Positions 1 through 7,390 of a DNA stretch of 29,494 bases are shown here, in pieces. The DNA is taken from the NCBI GenBank assembly GCA_035544635.1, contig DATKDQ010000354.1:1-29494 (forward strand), given 5' to 3'. The translations under genes were made by a program, and so were the position numbers. The notes beneath the pieces were generated by a model. It saw only the letters and a program-made list of their open reading frames with translations. It did no database searches and was not told the DNA's origin. Position 1 is the stretch's first letter. Each line of letters opens with the position of its first letter. This DNA is from DATAFT01 sp035544635 (GTDB lineage: Bacteria; Acidobacteriota; Thermoanaerobaculia; Multivoradales; Multivoraceae).

Positions 1-125
1 TGCTCCTCGACCCGGGTCGCGACGTTCGTGGTCTCGTTGCGAACGTACTTCTTGGTCGCGCAACCCGCGGTGCTGAGGAGAATGGCCGATCCGGCGATGC
101 ATAGGGCCGCGGCTGGGATCCTCAT
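1..125 (-). CDS. OmpA-family-type lipoprotein, N-terminus only (runs off window)
   Basis: The gene starts at an ATG at 123-125 and leaves the window at base 1, so only about 41 residues are visible. They form a lipoprotein signal: a short basic start (MRIP), a hydrophobic stretch and a lipobox ending T-A-G-C, with the predicted lipidated Cys near residue 23. After it comes ATKKYVRNET, a pattern I associate with OmpA-family peptidoglycan-binding lipoproteins of the outer membrane; the OmpA domain itself is outside the window. A good Shine-Dalgarno (GGGAGGT) lies about 10 nt upstream. A near-consensus sigma-54 promoter sits at 189-203, giving a leader of about 50 nt. The lipoprotein call is firm; the OmpA-family assignment is moderate. 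Confidence 0.7.
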   Translation of the reverse strand, partial: MRIPAAALCIAGSAILLSTAGCATKKYVRNETTNVATRVEE

Positions 126-188
126 GGCTTCGATTACCTCCCTCTACTGCTCCGGTCGTCTGAAACCCGTCTTCGGACGACTGTCTAC

Positions 189-203
189 GCAACTCGCGTG
201 CCA
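189..203 (-). promoter_or_regulatory. Sigma-54 promoter for the lipoprotein gene at 1-125
   Basis: Read on the minus strand the bases are TGGCACGCGAGTTGC. This matches TGGCACG-N4-TTGC at every defined position, with exact GG-N10-GC spacing. The predicted transcription start is near 177, about 52 nt before the ATG at 125, and the leader contains the Shine-Dalgarno. A regulator of the required class is encoded just upstream at 2633-3970. No competing sigma-70-like box is apparent. Confidence 0.8.
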
Positions 204-310
204 GGCGCTCGCTGACCGCTATGAACGCGGGGAGCGCCCCGCCGGCCGGCACCCGGCCGGCACGCTCGAGGGCAGGAGGGAGCATCCCCGACGTCCCGCG
301 GCCGAGGGGG

Positions 311-334
311 AACCGGGGAAGTTTTCCCGGGGTT
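311..334. other. Dyad / hairpin between lipoprotein genes
   Basis: An imperfect inverted repeat with arms AACC/GGTT and GGGAA/TTCCC around a 3-nt loop. It lies just after the stop codon of the TPR lipoprotein gene (377) and about 145 bp upstream of the predicted sigma-54 start near 177. It could be a rho-independent-like terminator, although no T-run follows, or an activator site for the sigma-54 promoter. The position suits either role. Confidence 0.4.
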
Positions 335-376
335 TCCGCTGGGAGGTATCCCGGGGAAAGCCGGAGTGCGGGCCGA

Positions 377-868
377 TCAGGGCGAGTGGCGATCGTGGGA
401 GCGATCCAGATCGATCCGCTTGAGCGCCTCGAGCTGCCTCTCGAGACGCTCGATCTCGGTCTCGAGCCCGTCGACCCGCGCCGTCAAGGCCAGGAGCAGC
501 TCGGCCTCGGCGCGATAGGGGCTCTCCGGGTGCTCGCGGACGAGACGGCGCAGGAGCGAATTGGCGGGGGCCGGAGCAGGTCCCCCGTTCGTCAGGTGGA
601 GGACGGCCAGCCGGTAGAGGGCGCGATCGGCGGCCTCCCAAGCGCCATGTGCATCGAGATAGGACCGGTAGCCGCCGAGCGCAGTCTCGAGGTCGCCGGC
701 CGCGAACGCCTGGTCGGCGAGCTCGAGCGCGGAGAGCAGCGGCTCGGGGGTCTCGGAGGGCACCACTGAGACCGGCGGCGGAGGCGACGGAGGGAGGTCG
801 GGCTCGGGGCGGACGACGGCCACCTCGCCAGCAGCGCCGCGGCCGGTGCGGCACCCGGCCAGCATCAC
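377..868 (-). CDS. TPR/coiled-coil lipoprotein, QseG-like partner of the upstream kinase
   Basis: A small lipoprotein of about 160 residues. The lipobox L-A-G-C is at the very start of the reading frame from the GTG at 868. Codons upstream of that GTG stay open and read RGALGLAVVALLV, which would supply the missing signal-peptide core, but no in-frame ATG, GTG or TTG precedes it. The true start is therefore unresolved: a non-canonical codon or a sequence error. The mature part has a Pro-rich linker, a TPR-like helical region (about residues 40-120, ADQAFAAGDLETALGGY) and a C-terminal coiled coil (LETEIERLERQLEAL). It follows the NtrC-type regulator and GlrK-like kinase, the same gene set as enterobacterial glrR/glrK/qseG. 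QseG is an outer-membrane lipoprotein that influences kinase QseE. The functional equivalence is inferred from context, not sequence identity. Confidence 0.75.
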   Translation of the reverse strand: MMLAGCRTGRGAAGEVAVVRPEPDLPPSPPPPVSVVPSETPEPLLSALELADQAFAAGDLETALGGYRSYLDAHGAWEAADRALYRLAVLHLTNGGPAPAPANSLLRRLVREHPESPYRAEAELLLALTARVDGLETEIERLERQLEALKRIDLDRSHDRHSP

Positions 869-968
869 CAGGAGGGCGACGACGGCCAGCCCCAGCGCTC
901 CGCGGCAAGGGCCCGCCGACCGGGGACCGAGCGCTGGGCTGGCGCCGCGAGTCTCCGACGCGGCGCGG

Positions 969-2516
969 TCAGCCGTTCGAGACCTCTTTCGATCGGGAGT
1001 CGCCAGGTCGAGCCTCCTCCGCCTGCGGAGACTCTAGCAGCAGCACGACACGCGTTCCGCCGCCCACCTCGTCCTCCACCCACACGCGGCCGCCATGGCC
1101 GTCGACGATGCTTCTCGTGATCGCGAGGCCGATGCCGGTGCTCTGGTCGCCACGTCGCATCTCGTCGACCCGGTGGAAGCGCTCGAACACCCTCTCCTTG
1201 TGCGCGTCCGGGATTCCGGGACCCGAGTCCCAGAACTCGCAGACTACGGCTGTCCGATACTTGTCGGCGACGGTGCTGCCGCCGTTCGCCCCTCCGGCAG
1301 GCGTCGCGCTTCGCCCGTCGCGGTCCGCTCCGATCCGTCGTGCGATCTCCGCCGCCGAGCGCAGCGGATAAACGCGCACTCCCATCCGCCCGCCCTCGGG
1401 GCTGAACTTGACGGCATTCGATAGCAGGTTCGAGAAGGCCCGCCGCAGCAGCGTCTCGTCGGCGCTGACCACCAGCGCCCCTTCGGCTACCTCCAGCGAC
1501 GACTCGAGCCGCTTCTTCTCGAGCAGGCTCGCCACTTCCCGCATCGCTTTGCGCACCACGCGATCGAGATCGCAGATCTCGAGGCGATACCGCACGCCGC
1601 CGGCCTCGAGCCGCGCGAGATCGAGCACGTTCGAGATCATCGTAGTGAGCCGCTCGCCACACTCGAGGTTGAGATCGAGCAGGCGCCGCTGCTTGGCGTT
1701 GAGCGCGCCCGGCACCTCGTCGAGGAGCAGGCGGGTGGTCTCCTGCATCGAGGCGAGCGGCGCCTTCAGGTCGTGGGACACGTTGGAGACGAAGTCCTGC
1801 TTGAGGCGATCGAGCTCGCCCAGCCGCTCGCTCATGAAGTTGAAGTGCTCGGCGAGGTTGCGCACCTCGGGCGCGCCCCTGGCCTCCACGCGGTACCCGA
1901 AGTTGCCGTGAGCCAGCTCGCTGGTGCCGCGGGTGAGACGCCGGACCGGGACCACCACGGAACGCGCGAACGCGAAGGAGAGGAGAGCGGCCAGTACGAT
2001 CGCGGCGACGGTGGCGCCCCAGGCCAGCTCGCGGGCGCGGCGCGCGCGCGCCGCCCCGAGCTCCGCCTTGTGGCGCATCTGCGCACGCGAGATCTGAAGG
2101 AAGGCCGCCAGCTCCTCGCGCATGCGTCCGAGCGTCTCGAGGCCGCCGGCCTGGTGCAGGGTCGAGCCGCCCTCGCGCCACAGCCGGAGCAGGCGATCCG
2201 CCGCCGCGCGCTCCGGACCCGACAAGTCGAGGCGGTTGATCGACCCGAGATCGCGCTCGACCGCTGACCTGACGCGCTGCGCCTGCTCGAGGTAGCGCGG
2301 ATCCTCGACCGCCAGGTACTTCTCGGTCGAGTCGGTCAGCTCGTCGATGCGGCCGACGAGCTGGAGCCCGAGCGCGAGCGCCTCGACGTCGACCGCGGCC
2401 AGGTCGGAGGCGGTCTTCGAGAGCTCTTCGACGATGGCGAGCTGGAACCCCCCCGAGAGCGCCACCAAGGCCACCAGGGCGAGCGCGCCGCTGGCGATCC
2501 TCGCGGCCAGGGACAT
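969..2516 (-). CDS. Membrane sensor histidine kinase, GlrK/QseE-like
   Basis: A 515-residue kinase. TM1 is at about residues 7-25. A helical periplasmic sensor (about 28-160) contains TEKYLAVEDPRYLEQ, resembling the sensor of E. coli GlrK/QseE. TM2 is at about 167-185, followed by HAMP (about 185-240). HisKA has FVSNVSHDLKAPLASM, phospho-acceptor His248. HATPase has N-box LLSNAVKFS (Asn367), G1 DSGPGIP (430-436) and G2 GIGLAI (461-466). A low-complexity Gly/Ala/Asp insertion (about 395-418) lies between the N and G1 boxes. The start at 2516 has no Shine-Dalgarno and immediately follows an intergenic repeat. The kinase presumably phosphorylates the NtrC-type regulator encoded upstream. The kinase class is certain; the signal is unknown. 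Confidence 0.93.
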   Translation of the reverse strand: MSLAARIASGALALVALVALSGGFQLAIVEELSKTASDLAAVDVEALALGLQLVGRIDELTDSTEKYLAVEDPRYLEQAQRVRSAVERDLGSINRLDLSGPERAAADRLLRLWREGGSTLHQAGGLETLGRMREELAAFLQISRAQMRHKAELGAARARRARELAWGATVAAIVLAALLSFAFARSVVVPVRRLTRGTSELAHGNFGYRVEARGAPEVRNLAEHFNFMSERLGELDRLKQDFVSNVSHDLKAPLASMQETTRLLLDEVPGALNAKQRRLLDLNLECGERLTTMISNVLDLARLEAGGVRYRLEICDLDRVVRKAMREVASLLEKKRLESSLEVAEGALVVSADETLLRRAFSNLLSNAVKFSPEGGRMGVRVYPLRSAAEIARRIGADRDGRSATPAGGANGGSTVADKYRTAVVCEFWDSGPGIPDAHKERVFERFHRVDEMRRGDQSTGIGLAITRSIVDGHGGRVWVEDEVGGGTRVVLLLESPQAEEARPGDSRSKEVSNG

Positions 2517-2626
2517 CTAGCCGACCGATCCGGCGCGGCACCCGCCTGGGAGCTCGCACTCCGGCCCCAGCCGGATCGCGATCGCCAGGTCAGCCGTGGG
2601 AACGTGCGGCGATGCTGACATTCGCC
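2517..2626 (-). repeat. Dispersed intergenic repeat, copy A (110 bp)
   Basis: Read on the minus strand, this spacer between the response regulator and kinase genes matches 18885-18964 closely. Shared blocks are GGCGAA(T/C)GTCAG, (T/C)ATCGCC, GACCTGGCGATC, CGATCCGGC and, at the far end, GCGCCGGATCGGTCGGCTAG. Copy A carries about 30 extra bases between the last two blocks. It ends one base before the kinase start codon. The matching block ends can pair (CGATCCGGC with GCCGGATCG), so the RNA would fold into a hairpin directly before the kinase start. Confidence 0.8.
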
Positions 2627-2632
2627 ACCCTC

Positions 2633-3970
2633 CTACGACAACCCGTAGGACTTCAGCTTGTTGCGGATGGTCTTGACGTCGACTCCGAGCCAGCGCGCGG
2701 CCTCGGCCTTGTTGTTCCCGGTCTGCTCCAGCGTCTTGAGGATGAGCTCGCGCTCGGCGTCGGCAACCGTGGTGCCCAGTGGCAGCGCGATCACCTCCAT
2801 CGGTCGCACTCCAGGCTCGCGCAGAAAGAGAGGGAGATGCTCCATCGCGATGCCTCCCGACTTGGCGAGCACCACGCCGCGCTCGAGCACGTTGCGCAGC
2901 TCCCTGACGTTGCCGGGCCAGCCGTAGGACTCGAGTGCGGCCCGAGCATCCGGGGTCAGCCCCTCGACCTGGGTGCCGTGCCGCTGGTTGCAGCGCTCGA
3001 TGAAACGTCCCGCCAAGAGCGCCACGTCCTCGAGCCGCTCGCGCAGCGGAGGGAGATGGAGCCGGAGCACGTTGAGGCGGTAATAGAGATCCTCGCGCAG
3101 CGATCCCTTCTTGATCGCCTCCTCGGGGTCCTGGTTGGTGGCGGCGAGCTGGCGTACGTCGACCAGGATCTCGCCGCGGCCCCCTACTCGCCGCACCTTG
3201 CCGTCCTCGAGCACGCGCAGCAGCTTGGGCTGGAGCGCGAGCGGCATCTCCGCGATCTCGTCGAGGAAGAGGGTCCCGCCGTGTGACATCTCGAAGCATC
3301 CCTGGCGCTGGCCGACGGCGCCGGTAAAGGCGCCCTTCTCGTGCCCGAAGATCTCACTCTCCATGAGCTCGGCGGGAATCGCCGCGCAGTTCACCGCGAT
3401 GAACGGCGCCGCGGCGCGGCGAGAGAGCGAGTGGATGGTGTCGGCGGCCACCTCCTTGCCCGTCCCGCTCTCGCCGGTGATGAGAACCGCCACGTCGGTG
3501 GACGCGATCTCTCGGATCAGCTTGAAGACGTCGCGCATCGGCTTGCTGGTGCCGACCAGCTCGCCGAGCCCCTCTGCCTCCGCCGCCCGGCGGGTCTCCT
3601 CGAGGGACGATGCCATGCCGTCGAACAGCGCGCGCAGCCGCTCGTGATCGACCGGCTTGGTCAGGAAGTCGGCGGCGCCGCCCTTCATCGCCTCCACCGC
3701 GAGCTCCACGGTGCCGTGCGCGGTGATCAGGACCACCGGCCGTGCGCGGCCCGCCGATCGGATCAGCCTGAGGAGGTCGAGGCCGGAGACGTCCGGCAGC
3801 ACCACGTCGGAGAGGACCGCGTCGGGATCGAACGTCGACAGCCGCCGCTCGGCGCCCGCGCCGTCGGCGGCGGTCGAGACCTCGTAGCCCCACGACTCCA
3901 GCCGCTCGTGCAGCACCTCGCGCATCGCTTCCTCGTCGTCGACGACGAGGATCTTCAGCCTTGACGCCAT
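2633..3970 (-). CDS. NtrC-family sigma-54 response regulator, GlrR/QseF-like
   Basis: 445 residues in the order REC - AAA+ - Fis-type HTH, the same length class as E. coli GlrR (about 444). REC has the acidic cluster D11-D12-E13, phospho-acceptor Asp55 (LSDVVLP) and Lys105. The AAA+ domain has Walker A GESGTGKE (166-173), an intact GAFTGA loop (213-218) for sigma-54 contact and Walker B GGTLFLDEI (231-239). The C-terminus NNKAEAARWLGVDVKTIRNK is a Fis-type helix-turn-helix. The ATG at 3970 follows AGGTGG at good spacing. It heads the module kinase-lipoprotein, and a near-consensus sigma-54 promoter lies just beyond at 189-203, a plausible target. All residues needed for a functional sigma-54 activator are present. 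Confidence 0.94.
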   Translation of the reverse strand: MASRLKILVVDDEEAMREVLHERLESWGYEVSTAADGAGAERRLSTFDPDAVLSDVVLPDVSGLDLLRLIRSAGRARPVVLITAHGTVELAVEAMKGGAADFLTKPVDHERLRALFDGMASSLEETRRAAEAEGLGELVGTSKPMRDVFKLIREIASTDVAVLITGESGTGKEVAADTIHSLSRRAAAPFIAVNCAAIPAELMESEIFGHEKGAFTGAVGQRQGCFEMSHGGTLFLDEIAEMPLALQPKLLRVLEDGKVRRVGGRGEILVDVRQLAATNQDPEEAIKKGSLREDLYYRLNVLRLHLPPLRERLEDVALLAGRFIERCNQRHGTQVEGLTPDARAALESYGWPGNVRELRNVLERGVVLAKSGGIAMEHLPLFLREPGVRPMEVIALPLGTTVADAERELILKTLEQTGNNKAEAARWLGVDVKTIRNKLKSYGLS

Positions 3971-4004
3971 AGGTCCACCTGATTCGCTCCTGTTCGGCCG
4001 GCGC

Positions 4005-4667
4005 CTACTCGAGCTTGGCCACCCGGGACAGGGTATCGGTCGCTCCCGCCACCAGCAGCCCGTCGGAGTCCTTGAGCGGGGTATCCGGATCCGGGATCCC
4101 CGTCACACTGTCGGTCAAGAAGTCGTGCACGGCCACGACGGTCACGCGGTGCCGGCGCGGCAGCTCGAGCTCCCGCAGCGAACGCCCCCGCCAGCTCTCG
4201 GGGACCGCCATCTCCTGGACGCTGAATCCGGGAGCAAGCTCGACGTAGTTGACCAGACTGCGCGCGGCGACCCGCTTCGCCAGGCGCTCGGCCGACTCGC
4301 GCTCGGGGAAGATGGTCTCCCTGACGTCGAGGCGCTCCATCACCCGCCCGTGGTTGTGCGAGATGACCTTGACGTAGATCTCGTGAATCCCGCAGTCGCG
4401 CAGCACGATGGTGGACAGCACGCTGGCGGTGATGTCGTCCCCGGTCGACACGATCGCGGCATCGGCTCCGGTCGCGCCCAGGGCGCGCAGCACCTCGACG
4501 TCGGTGGCGTCGCCGACCGCCGCGCGTGTGACCTTCGACGCGATGCGATCGACCACGTGCTCGCGGACGTCGATCGCCAGGACGTCGTGTCCCAACCGGT
4601 AGAGCTCCTCTGCCGCCCCCTGGCCGAAGTTGCCGAGGCCCACCACGACGAAGCGCCGCGCGCTCAC
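4005..4667 (-). CDS. ktrA: Potassium uptake regulatory subunit KtrA/TrkA (RCK)
   Basis: 220 residues, one RCK unit, the usual length for KtrA. RCK_N is a Rossmann fold with GxGxxG (G10, G12, G15 in VVGLGNFGQG) and an acidic residue at the end of strand 2 (Asp33), which typically holds the ribose of NAD(H)/ATP. RCK_C occupies about residues 140-220. KtrA forms a ring on the cytoplasmic side of the KtrB channel and gates K+ uptake with nucleotide. The GTG start overlaps the ktrB stop (GTGA), so the genes are translationally coupled. Only 34 bp separate it from the NtrC-type regulator downstream, so read-through is possible. Confidence 0.93.
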   Translation of the reverse strand: MSARRFVVVGLGNFGQGAAEELYRLGHDVLAIDVREHVVDRIASKVTRAAVGDATDVEVLRALGATGADAAIVSTGDDITASVLSTIVLRDCGIHEIYVKVISHNHGRVMERLDVRETIFPERESAERLAKRVAARSLVNYVELAPGFSVQEMAVPESWRGRSLRELELPRRHRVTVVAVHDFLTDSVTGIPDPDTPLKDSDGLLVAGATDTLSRVAKLE

Positions 4668-6064
4668 CCGATTACCACCTCTTCGAAAGCATAGCGGAGC
4701 CGGGACGCGGCGCCGGCAGCCCTGCGGGCGATCGCGGCGGCGAAGGCGAGCGGCCCCACGCGCCCGAGGAACATGAGGACGATGGCCGCGCCGCGCCCGC
4801 GCCCGCTCAGCCCGGTGGTCACGTCCATCGAGAGACCCACGGTGTTGAACGCGCTCGCCACCTCGAACACGTACCCCAGGAATTGCCGATCCGCGGCGCC
4901 GGCTGGAACGCGCCCCTGCTCACTGACCGTGAGCGCGAACAGGCCGGCGACGACGACTGCGGACACCACGACGAAGAGGCCGACCGCGCGCTGCACCGTC
5001 TCCTCCGGGATCGAGCGCGCGCCGGCCTGCGTGACCCGAAGCCCGCGCAGCCGCGACCAGGCGACCAGCCCGATCACCGCCACGGTCGTCGTCTTGAGGC
5101 CGCCGGCGGTCGACCCTGGCGAGCCGCCGGCGAACATGAGGAGGATGGTGAGAAACGCCCCCGCGTCGGTCATGCTGGCGTAGTCGACGGTATTGAAGCC
5201 GGCGGTGCGCGCGGTGACGCTCATGAAGAGGGCGTTCACCACACGGTCGAGCCGCGGCAGGTCGGCGAGCGAGCTCTCCCACTCGAACAGGGAGTAGCCG
5301 GCCCACCCGGCGGCCAGCAGAACGAGCGTGGTGACGAGCACCAGGCGGGTGTTGAGCGACAGGCGCTGGAACCGGCCGCGCCCCCAGTGGTGGCTCCGGA
5401 GGTCGGCCATGGTGAGGAACCCCATTCCCCCGACCACGATCAACGTCATCACCACGAGCAGCGGGAACGCCGACAGCCGAAAAGCCACGAGGCTGTCGGA
5501 GTAGATGGAGAACCCCGCATTGCAGAAGGCGCTCACCGCATGGAAAACGGCCGGCCACAGCGCCTCGCGCCAGCCCAGCCGCGGTCCCATCGCCAGCCAC
5601 AGGAGAAGAGCTCCGGCGACTTCGAAGGCGAGGGTGAAGCCGAAGATGCTGCGCGTCGTGGCGCGATAGTCGAGGCGCACGATCCCGGAGGCGGGAGCGC
5701 TCGCCGCGGCCTCGTAGTGGAGCGACGGGCGGGTACCGAGCGCCACGATGATGAGCGTGGTGAAGGTGATCATGCCGAGCCCGCCGAGCTGGACGAAGAG
5801 CAGGATCCAGCCCTGGCCCAGCGGCGTGAAGTAGGTCGCCGTGTCGACCACGATCAGGCCGGTGACGCAGACCGCGCTGGTCATCGTAAAGAGGGCATCG
5901 AGCCAACCGAGGGGCTCGCCGGTGTAGAACGCCGGCGTCAGACGGAGGCCGACCGCGCCGGCGGCGATCAGCGCCAGGAACGAGCCGACGAACAGACGCT
6001 CCTGGGTGAGCAGAGCGTCGGCCCAATGGTGGCCGAGGCGAGAAACTCTCGTGCGCTTGAACAC
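4664..6064 (-). CDS. ktrB: Potassium uptake channel subunit KtrB/TrkH
   Basis: 466-residue membrane protein of the SKT (Trk/Ktr/HKT) superfamily. Four P-loops with selectivity-filter glycines are visible: SAVCVTGL (about 63-70), SAFCNAGF (178-185), TARTAGFN (284-291) and SAFNTVGL (404-411). The intramembrane gate loop between the halves reads GGSPGSTAGGLKTTT (313-327). The length and the single-RCK partner fit KtrB better than the larger two-RCK TrkA/TrkH arrangement. It moves K+ inward, coupled to Na+ or H+. The start is a GTG at 6062-6064 with no convincing Shine-Dalgarno. The promoter must lie in the 76 bp before the divergent tRNA gene. Confidence 0.94.
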   Translation of the reverse strand: MFKRTRVSRLGHHWADALLTQERLFVGSFLALIAAGAVGLRLTPAFYTGEPLGWLDALFTMTSAVCVTGLIVVDTATYFTPLGQGWILLFVQLGGLGMITFTTLIIVALGTRPSLHYEAAASAPASGIVRLDYRATTRSIFGFTLAFEVAGALLLWLAMGPRLGWREALWPAVFHAVSAFCNAGFSIYSDSLVAFRLSAFPLLVVMTLIVVGGMGFLTMADLRSHHWGRGRFQRLSLNTRLVLVTTLVLLAAGWAGYSLFEWESSLADLPRLDRVVNALFMSVTARTAGFNTVDYASMTDAGAFLTILLMFAGGSPGSTAGGLKTTTVAVIGLVAWSRLRGLRVTQAGARSIPEETVQRAVGLFVVVSAVVVAGLFALTVSEQGRVPAGAADRQFLGYVFEVASAFNTVGLSMDVTTGLSGRGRGAAIVLMFLGRVGPLAFAAAIARRAAGAASRLRYAFEEVVIG

Positions 6065-6119
6065 CTGAGACGGCTCCGGGCGAAGCGCCTACACTACCGG
6101 AAGGATGCCGAGACTGCGC

Positions 6120-6125
6120 TACAAT
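6120..6125 (+). promoter_or_regulatory. -10 box of the tRNA-Ala gene
   Basis: TACAAT (5 of 6 bases of the sigma-70 consensus) ends 15 nt before the tRNA 5' end. That leaves a short 5' leader for RNase P to remove. No good -35 is visible at 16-18 bp. Confidence 0.55.
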
Positions 6126-6140
6126 GCGCGGCCCCGGGAT

Positions 6141-6216
6141 GGGGCAGTAGCTCAGTTGGGAGAGCACCACGTTCGCAACGTGGGGGTCGAGGGTTCGAAT
6201 CCCTTCTGCTCCACCA
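6141..6216 (+). tRNA. tRNA-Ala (anticodon CGC)
   Basis: A complete 76-nt cloverleaf: acceptor GGGGCAG (6141-6147) with CTGCTCC (6206-6212), D-stem GCTC/GAGC, anticodon stem CCACG/CGTGG, loop TTCGCAA with anticodon CGC at 6174-6176, variable loop GGGTC, T-stem GAGGG/CCCTT with TTCGAAT, discriminator A (6213) and encoded CCA (6214-6216). The acceptor has the G3-U70 wobble pair that defines alanine identity. It reads GCG codons, which suits this GC-rich genome. Confidence 0.97.
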
Positions 6217-6257
6217 TCCGTTCGCTGCGCTCACGGCTGGCGGCGCAGAAGGGATTC
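6197..6257. repeat. 13-bp perfect inverted repeat linking the tRNA 3' end to the spacer
   Basis: GAATCCCTTCTGC inside the tRNA (6197-6209, T-loop to acceptor) is matched by GCAGAAGGGATTC at 6245-6257. In an unprocessed transcript this could form a hairpin that competes with the T-arm. In DNA it could be the trace of a tRNA-derived duplication in inverted orientation. Confidence 0.7.
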
Positions 6258-6278
6258 TGGCCGGCGCGGCGCGGCCCG

Positions 6279-6425
6279 ATGGGCCGCGACGCTGGGCGCG
6301 AATCCCACACGCTCACAGACGCCGCCCGATTGCCCCGCGGACGCGAGGGCACGGCCCCATGGGCCGCGACGCTGGGCGCGAATCCCACGCCCTCACAACA
6401 CGCCCGACTGTCCCGCGGACGCGCC
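6279..6425. repeat. Tandem direct repeat, 80-bp period, two units
   Basis: Unit 1 begins at 6279 and unit 2 at 6359. The first 30 bp of each are identical (6279-6308 and 6359-6388, beginning ATGGGCCGCGACGCTGGG). Both units then pass through CTCACA and end with CCCGCGGACGCG. Each contains GCGAATCCCAC, which recalls the T-arm of the adjacent tRNA. The spacer between tRNA and the AraC-type gene (6217-6439) otherwise holds no credible gene. Confidence 0.8.
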
Positions 6426-6439
6426 GCGCGGCCCTTCAC

Positions 6440-7234
6440 TCAATGGCCCGCGAAGAGGCGGTCTAGGGCGCCGGCCTGCCGCGGATAGCGGCCGGGCGTG
6501 GTCTCGGCGAGCAGACGGAACTCGCGGTTCATGTGCGCCTGATCGGAGAACCCGAGATCGGCGGCGAGGTCGGCGAGCGCCACGCCCCCGTCGAGGAGCC
6601 GGCTCGCCGCGCGATGGAAGCGGACGACCCGCTGGAGCACCTTCGGGGGGACGCCGACGCGCGCCTTGAACTGACGCTCGAGCTGTCGCCGCGACGTTCC
6701 CGAGGACGTCGCGAGCGACGAGATCGAAAGATCGCCGTGCCCTGCGAGCAGTGCACCGAGACGGCGATCGAAATCGGCATCGTGGCCCGCGAGGGCGAGC
6801 CGCGACACCAGCGCCCGCTCCAGGTCGAGGAAGAGGCTCGAGGTGGCGCCGGGCTCGACCCGGCCGATTCCGGCCCGGAGCTCGCGCGCCACGACCTCGG
6901 CGGCGGGTACCACCAGCTCGGCGACCTCGACCGGAGCGACGGTCAAGAAGGGATAGACGCCGCCCGGCCGGAAGCGTACGCCGACCACGTCGACGTCGCC
7001 GGCGGCCGCGACGCTGAGCGGGCGAGTGAAGGTCGCGGCCAGGAGCGCGCGGCCCTGCCGTGCCACACCTGCGCCGTGCTCGAGGAACGGCTCGCCGAGA
7101 TGGAGGATCAGCTCCGTGCCGCCGTCCGGGACGATCGGCTGCAGATCGACTTCGCCGCGCTCTCCCCGGAGCCGCCAGAGACACTTCACGAACGCCCCCA
7201 GGGGGGGATGGGCCGGGCGCTCCTCGTAGCGCAT
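6440..7234 (-). CDS. AraC-family transcriptional regulator
   Basis: 264 residues from the ATG at 7234. The N-terminal sensing domain (about 1-150) starts YEERPAHPPLGAFVKCLWRL, with PDGGTELILHLG, as in the AraC regulators with a DUF6597-type N-terminal domain. The C-terminal AraC DNA-binding domain (about 165-255) has two helix-turn-helices: SISSLATSSGTSRRQLERQF and DLAADLGFSDQAHMNREFRL, the second with the conserved GFSDQAHMNREF signature. It is divergent from the DUF6265 gene at 7391, with 156 bp between starts, so it may regulate that gene and itself. A TATAGA box lies 12 nt upstream of the start and there is no Shine-Dalgarno. The ligand is unknown. Confidence 0.9.
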   Translation of the reverse strand: MRYEERPAHPPLGAFVKCLWRLRGERGEVDLQPIVPDGGTELILHLGEPFLEHGAGVARQGRALLAATFTRPLSVAAAGDVDVVGVRFRPGGVYPFLTVAPVEVAELVVPAAEVVARELRAGIGRVEPGATSSLFLDLERALVSRLALAGHDADFDRRLGALLAGHGDLSISSLATSSGTSRRQLERQFKARVGVPPKVLQRVVRFHRAASRLLDGGVALADLAADLGFSDQAHMNREFRLLAETTPGRYPRQAGALDRLFAGH

Positions 7235-7246
7235 GAGGCATGGGAC

Positions 7247-7252
7247 TCTATA
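7247..7252 (-). promoter_or_regulatory. -10 box of the AraC-type gene
   Basis: TATAGA on the minus strand ends 12 nt before the ATG at 7234, so the 5' UTR would be only about 5 nt. One of several such closely placed boxes in this window. Confidence 0.45.
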
Positions 7253-7390
7253 CGCTGCGAGTCGCGACCCGGCGGCACCTGTCGCGATCTTCCAAGACGC
7301 CCGCGCGCGACTTGCGCAGCATGCCCTCCGGGCGCGCCGCCCGACGCGGCGTCTCGCCTCAACGAATCGCAACGACTAAGGAGGTGCGCG

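Noticed and set aside
28..423. Plus-strand ORF of 131 codons at the left edge
   Set aside because: It overlaps the lipoprotein start and the sigma-54 promoter on the other strand and shows no family features.
2518..2622. 34-codon ORF (MSASPHVPTADLAIAIRLG) between regulator and kinase
   Set aside because: It lies within the intergenic repeat; the other copy has ACG in place of ATG and a different middle, so the frame is not conserved.
6152..6439. Minus-strand ORF of 95 codons ending GFEPSTPTLRTWCSPN
   Set aside because: It is the antisense translation of the tRNA-Ala gene and its repeats, a well-known false protein; no start signal or domain.
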